DNA of 18,213 nt from positions 1 to 18,213 of the forward strand of contig DGPL01000012.1 of NCBI GenBank assembly GCA_002390425.1, in the 5' to 3' direction. The translations under genes and the position numbers were made by a program. Under the pieces are notes generated by a model. It ran no database searches and was not told where the DNA came from. It was given only the letters and a program-made list of their open reading frames with translations. Positions 14,691 to 18,213 of this stretch are shown here, piece after piece. This DNA is from Kordiimonadaceae bacterium UBA4441 (GTDB lineage Bacteria; Pseudomonadota; Alphaproteobacteria; Sphingomonadales; Emcibacteraceae). Position 1 is the first letter of the stretch, and each line of letters opens with the position of its first letter.

Positions 14691-16259
14691 ATGCAAACGG
14701 CCCCTGACATTCCCATCGTTGAACCAAAAACAACCGGTAAAATCAGTCAATACCGAACGGAGATACTCGCGGGACTAACGGTTGCACTTGCTCTTGTACC
14801 AGAGGCCGTTGCTTTCACATTTGTTGCAGGTGTTCATCCATTGGTTGGCCTTTATGCTGCTTTCATCGTTGGATTAATCACGGCGGTTTTTGGTGGACGT
14901 CCCGGTATGATCAGTGGTGCCACGGGTGCCCTTGCTGTTGTCATGGTAGCGTTAGTTGCAACACATGGTGTACAGTATTTATTTGCTACGGTCGTGCTAA
15001 TGGGTATCCTGCAAATACTAGCGGGGATATTCCGACTTGGAAAATTCATCCGCATGGTCCCTCACCCCGTTATGCTCGGGTTTGTTAATGGTTTGGCGAT
15101 TGTTATTTTCCTCGCGCAACTTGGCCAATTTAAAGTCGAAGATGCCATGGGCAATCAAACTTGGATGACTGGCTTCCCGTTATACATGACCCTTGGCTTA
15201 GTGCTACTGACGATGGGTATTATATGGGCAGCACCAAAATTAATCCGCAGCATCCCTGCCCCCCTTATGGGAATACTCGCGGTTTCACTTTTGGTTATAT
15301 TCCTTGATATTAATGTCCCGCGCGTAGGCGATCTCGCATCCATTAAAGGAAGCCTTCCGACATTTTCCATTCCTGATGTACCGCTCAATTGGAATACATT
15401 AATGATTATATTACCCTATAGCCTGATCCTCGCGGCTATTGGTCTAATCGAAAGCTTGCTAACATTAAACCTGGTTGCTGAAATGACCGAAACCCACGGT
15501 GGTGCAAGTCGTGAATGCGCGGCACAAGGTGCTGCAAACGTGGTAACTGGTTTTTTCGGTGGTATGGGTGGCTGTGCCATGATCGGCCAAAGCATGATTA
15601 ATGTTAAATCTGGTGGCCGTATGCGGCTTTCCGGCATATCTGCGGCATTATTCCTATTATGCTTTATTCTTTGGGCATCTGGTCTTATTGAACAAATTCC
15701 TGTGGCCGCCCTTGTTGGGGTCATGTTTATGGTTGTTATGGGCACCTTCGCATGGTCAAGCCTTAAAATACTTCACCGTGTTCCGCGTCATGATGCTTTT
15801 GTGATATTGTTGGTCACGGCAGTCACCTTTTATAGCGACCTTGCCGTTGCCGTAATTGTTGGCGTCATTGTATCCGCACTTGTTTTTGCATGGCGCACAT
15901 CAAAACGTATTTCTGTTCGCACAGAACTAAGAAAAGACGGTCGTAAATTTTATCATCTTCGTGGACCATTATTCTTTGGTAGCACTGCAAACTTTCAGGA
16001 TATGTTCAATCCAAAAGATGACCCAAATCACGTAGTTATCGATTTCATGAAAAGTCGCGTATGGGATCATTCCGGCTTACAAGCCATCGAAGCACTAACA
16101 GAGCGCTACAGCAGAAGAGGCAAACAAGTGCACCTCAGGCATTTAAGTCCAGATTGTAAAGTGCTTCTTCACAAGGCAGGCAGTTTGATTGAACAAATGC
16201 CTGATGATCCCGATTACGGAATTGCCGTTGATTATGATGATTATGACCAAGAAAATTAA
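14691..16259 (+). CDS. SulP family anion transporter with STAS domain
   Basis: Inner-membrane transporter of the SLC26/SulP family (sulfate, bicarbonate or other anions; the substrate cannot be read from sequence). 522 residues: an N-terminal cytoplasmic lead, then a membrane domain opening with LAGLTVALALVPEAVAFTFVAGV, the family's first-helix signature, GLITAVFGGRPGMISGATGA, and about 12-14 hydrophobic segments to residue 405. A C-terminal STAS domain of about 100 residues follows (VVIDFMKSRVWDHSGLQAI). ATG 14691 has AAGGAC six bases upstream. It is divergent from the kinase gene. Its stop codon overlaps that of the truncated transporter on the other strand. Confidence 0.94.
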   Translation: MQTAPDIPIVEPKTTGKISQYRTEILAGLTVALALVPEAVAFTFVAGVHPLVGLYAAFIVGLITAVFGGRPGMISGATGALAVVMVALVATHGVQYLFATVVLMGILQILAGIFRLGKFIRMVPHPVMLGFVNGLAIVIFLAQLGQFKVEDAMGNQTWMTGFPLYMTLGLVLLTMGIIWAAPKLIRSIPAPLMGILAVSLLVIFLDINVPRVGDLASIKGSLPTFSIPDVPLNWNTLMIILPYSLILAAIGLIESLLTLNLVAEMTETHGGASRECAAQGAANVVTGFFGGMGGCAMIGQSMINVKSGGRMRLSGISAALFLLCFILWASGLIEQIPVAALVGVMFMVVMGTFAWSSLKILHRVPRHDAFVILLVTAVTFYSDLAVAVIVGVIVSALVFAWRTSKRISVRTELRKDGRKFYHLRGPLFFGSTANFQDMFNPKDDPNHVVIDFMKSRVWDHSGLQAIEALTERYSRRGKQVHLRHLSPDCKVLLHKAGSLIEQMPDDPDYGIAVDYDDYDQEN

Positions 16260-16531
16260 TATCGATCAGCTGTAAATTTAAACAGTTTTAATATTCCAAT
16301 AAAAATAACAATGATCAGAAGCCCAACGATCATGCCATTTCTATAGCCCGTATATTTGAGCACACTCGCCATGGGAAACGCCATCAATGTATAAGCAATA
16401 TAAAAAGTAAAAGTTACATAAAGAGCTTCAAAATCATTAAGATTACAAACTATTTTTAAGAAAGGAATAAGCGACCCATTGAGCCAAGTTACAAATCCAA
16501 AGATAAAGAAAAGCACACCAAATACAATCAT
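16256..16531 (-). pseudogene. Truncated FucP/GluP-type sugar transporter relic
   Basis: 91 codons that match only the first two or three helices of the roughly 400-residue fucose/glucose-galactose MFS family: VLFFIFGFVTWLNGSLIPFLK, then ALYVTFTFYIAYTLMAFPMASVLKYTGYRNGMIVG. After a degenerate third helix (IIVIFIGILKLFKFTADRY) the frame ends at a TAA (16256-16258) inside the SulP stop, and the remaining nine or so helices are missing. No Shine-Dalgarno precedes the ATG at 16531, and no upstream in-frame start exists before a stop. It is most likely a non-functional 5' fragment left after a deletion; a small independent membrane protein is possible but less likely. Confidence 0.75.
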
Positions 16532-16711
16532 TGGTTTTATTTTATTACTTTTATGCTCTTTATCCCGTTTATTATGCGCGCATCATTCCCTATATATTTA
16601 AAAACAATAAACTAATAAGTTATAAATTTCAAAATATATTTTTATACGTTTAAACCCTACCTATTGGACGGAATTATGATATAAATTTTTAAACATTTAA
16701 AGGTTTTATCT

Positions 16712-17635
16712 ATGGCAATTCTTATTCTACTTAACCAAGTTGACCCAACTTTACTTGAAACCCATCTCAAATCTCATAATGATTGCCCTGAGGTGCGTAT
16801 TTGGCCCAATTGCGGCAATAAAGATGATATTGAATGTGTAATCGTTTGGAAACATGACGAAGGGGTTTTAAACGAATTTCCCAATTTAAAGCTTATCGCA
16901 TCATATGGCGCCGGTGTGGAAAATATACTCAGTGATCCCGCCCTTCCCGCCGATGTGCCAATTACAAGATTTGTCGATGATACCTTATCCGATCAAATGG
17001 CAGAATTTGTGTTAGCCGCTATTTTAAATCACCGCTTACATTTAACTTATTACCGCGAACAACAAGCCGCCAGTCAATGGCGTGGCAAAGATTTTCTTAC
17101 TGGTAAAAATGTGACTATTCTTGGCCTTGGTGAACTGGGTAGTACAACTGCAAAGCTACTAGATAAAAATGGATATAAAGTATCCGGCTGGAGCAGATCC
17201 GAAAAAAACATTGATGGGGTCAAAAGCTATTTCGGTAATGATCAACTTTATTTGTCCGTTGAGGAAGCAGATTTCGTAGTTTGCTTATTACCATTAACCC
17301 CGGGTACAAAATATATATTAAATGCAGATCTTTTTAGTAAGATGATAAAAGGTAGCTTTCTGATAAATGTCGGTCGCGGTGATCATTTAAACGACAATGA
17401 TTTAATGGATGCACTTTATAATAATCAATTATCAGGGGCACTTCTTGATGTTTTTTCAAAGGAACCTTTACCTCAAGATCACCCCTTTTGGAAACATCTC
17501 AAAATCCATATCACACCACATATTTCAAGTCCCACCGACAAAGCAAAGGTAGCTCGTCAGATACTGGATAATTATAATAGAATTTTAAGCGGATCGACCC
17601 TTAAAAATCAGGTTGATCCACAAAGATCATATTAA
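16712..17635 (+). CDS. GhrA-like D-2-hydroxyacid dehydrogenase (glyoxylate/hydroxypyruvate reductase A type)
   Basis: NAD(P)-dependent reduction of 2-oxoacids such as glyoxylate or hydroxypyruvate, by homology. 307 residues, typical for GhrA. The Rossmann signature GLGELGS lies at 138-144, and the catalytic triad is visible: Arg222 (NVGRGDH), Glu251 (SKEPLPQ) and His270 (ITPHISSPT). The substrate-side motifs KLIASYGAGVENI and DDTLSDQMAEFVLAAIL match the family. ATG 16712 has AAAGG at about eight bases. It stands alone on the plus strand 180 bases from the relic transporter; that gap holds no recognised feature beyond AT-rich sequence. The exact substrate is not determinable. Confidence 0.92.
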   Translation: MAILILLNQVDPTLLETHLKSHNDCPEVRIWPNCGNKDDIECVIVWKHDEGVLNEFPNLKLIASYGAGVENILSDPALPADVPITRFVDDTLSDQMAEFVLAAILNHRLHLTYYREQQAASQWRGKDFLTGKNVTILGLGELGSTTAKLLDKNGYKVSGWSRSEKNIDGVKSYFGNDQLYLSVEEADFVVCLLPLTPGTKYILNADLFSKMIKGSFLINVGRGDHLNDNDLMDALYNNQLSGALLDVFSKEPLPQDHPFWKHLKIHITPHISSPTDKAKVARQILDNYNRILSGSTLKNQVDPQRSY

Positions 17636-17673
17636 CCCCCATAAAAATCATATTAACATTGCATATAAATGCA
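17626..17673. repeat. Short direct and inverted repeats upstream of efp
   Basis: ATCATATTAAC occurs at 17626-17636 and again at 17647-17657, a 21-base period (two helical turns). The inverted repeat TGCAT / ATGCA with a 4-base loop lies at 17660-17673. The first copy overlaps the end of the GhrA-like gene. This may be an efp control region. Confidence 0.4.
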
Positions 17674-17726
17674 CTTGGTGTTAATTTCCGCCCAATTGAA
17701 CAATGCTCTTTTAAATAGGTGAAACC

Positions 17727-18213
17727 ATGAAGATACCTGGCAATACTATTCGCCCCGGTTATGTAATCGAACATCAAGACAGCATTTGGGTTGCTGTTAA
17801 AATTGCGCACACTCAACCAGGTAAAGGTGGTGCCTACCTCCAGGTTGAACTTAAAAACCTTATGGATGGTCGCAAACTTAATGAACGGTTCCGGTCTTCT
17901 GAAAAAGTTGAAAAAGTGCGTCTCGAGCAAAAAAATCAAACTTTCTTATTTGAAGCCGATGGTATGTATACTTTCATGGATGCTGAATCCTATGAACAGA
18001 TTGAAATTTCTGCTGAATTCCTTGGCGAAAAAGCGGGTTTCCTGCAAGATGGAATGGAAGTCGTTGTTGAATTTTATGAAACAACCCCACTTGGCGTTGC
18101 ACTTCCTGCTACTGTTGATTTAAAGGTTATGGAAACGGAACCTGTCGTTAAAGGTCAAACACAAAAATCATCAAATAAACCTGCTCTAATGGATAACGGC
18201 ATGCGCGTTATGG
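17727..18213 (+). CDS. efp: Elongation factor P, 5' part
   Basis: Translation factor that relieves ribosome stalling at polyproline stretches by binding between the P and E sites. The gene runs off the window end after 162 codons of about 188. The start is ATG 17727, preceded by AGGTGA at five bases. MKIPGNTIRPGYVIEH opens domain I. PGKGGAYLQVELKNL carries Lys33, the position modified by EpmA-type lysylation in other bacteria. NERFRSSEKVEKVRLE and DAESYEQIEI follow, then domain II and the start of domain III. Whether the modification enzymes exist is not visible here. Confidence 0.96.
   Translation, partial: MKIPGNTIRPGYVIEHQDSIWVAVKIAHTQPGKGGAYLQVELKNLMDGRKLNERFRSSEKVEKVRLEQKNQTFLFEADGMYTFMDAESYEQIEISAEFLGEKAGFLQDGMEVVVEFYETTPLGVALPATVDLKVMETEPVVKGQTQKSSNKPALMDNGMRVM

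Noticed and set aside
16658..16690. TTGGAC/TATAAA as promoter of the GhrA-like gene
   Set aside because: The elements are only 10 bases apart, and no better pair was found.

Overview
This is a low-GC chromosomal segment of an alphaproteobacterium. The indicators are a CcrM-type GANTC methyltransferase with a C-terminal RAMA domain, a COX15-type heme A synthase beside rplM-rpsI, an S9 protein with an acidic N-terminal extension, a MaeB malic enzyme carrying a phosphotransacetylase-like domain, and an alanine dehydrogenase divergent from an Lrp-type regulator. I cannot name the genus. Nearly all of it is housekeeping sequence. I see no CRISPR array, tRNA, rRNA, insertion sequence or prophage gene, and no gene-free stretch longer than about 300 bases.

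Layout. 1-1068, minus strand: rplM and rpsI, overlapping by 8 nt and closed by a rho-independent terminator. 1244-3883, minus strand: heme A synthase (ctaA), a three-helix DUF1499 protein, and two tandem paralogous small genes of unknown function. The second small gene is broken by a -1 frameshift in an A-tract. 3884-4034 is a divergent control region with a CtrA-like motif and a strong inverted repeat. It faces a 60-residue membrane protein whose 3' end overlaps maeB (4212-6503, minus). ald follows (6606-7712, minus) with a clear terminator, divergent from an Lrp/AsnC regulator (plus). Downstream of the regulator is a membrane histidine kinase-like protein whose H-box His is replaced by Gln.

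9952-11167, minus strand: a TIGR04282/TIGR04283-type glycosyltransferase pair. Then on the plus strand rnhB, possibly leaderless, and ccrM, whose promoter region holds four GANTC sites in 51 nt. A 13-bp-stem terminator separates ccrM from a convergent canonical membrane histidine kinase (minus). A SulP anion transporter (plus) ends against a truncated relic of a FucP-type sugar transporter (minus). A GhrA-like hydroxyacid dehydrogenase and the 5' part of efp (plus) close the window.

Functional links. ald and maeB both lead into pyruvate and central carbon metabolism, and the neighbouring Lrp-type protein is the obvious candidate ald regulator. ctaA supplies heme A for cytochrome oxidase. ccrM and the CtrA-like motif point to the alphaproteobacterial cell-cycle circuit. 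I found no convincing new multi-gene system. The points most worth a second look are the GANTC cluster at the ccrM promoter, the kinase lacking its phospho-acceptor His, and the frameshifted member of the unknown tandem paralog pair.
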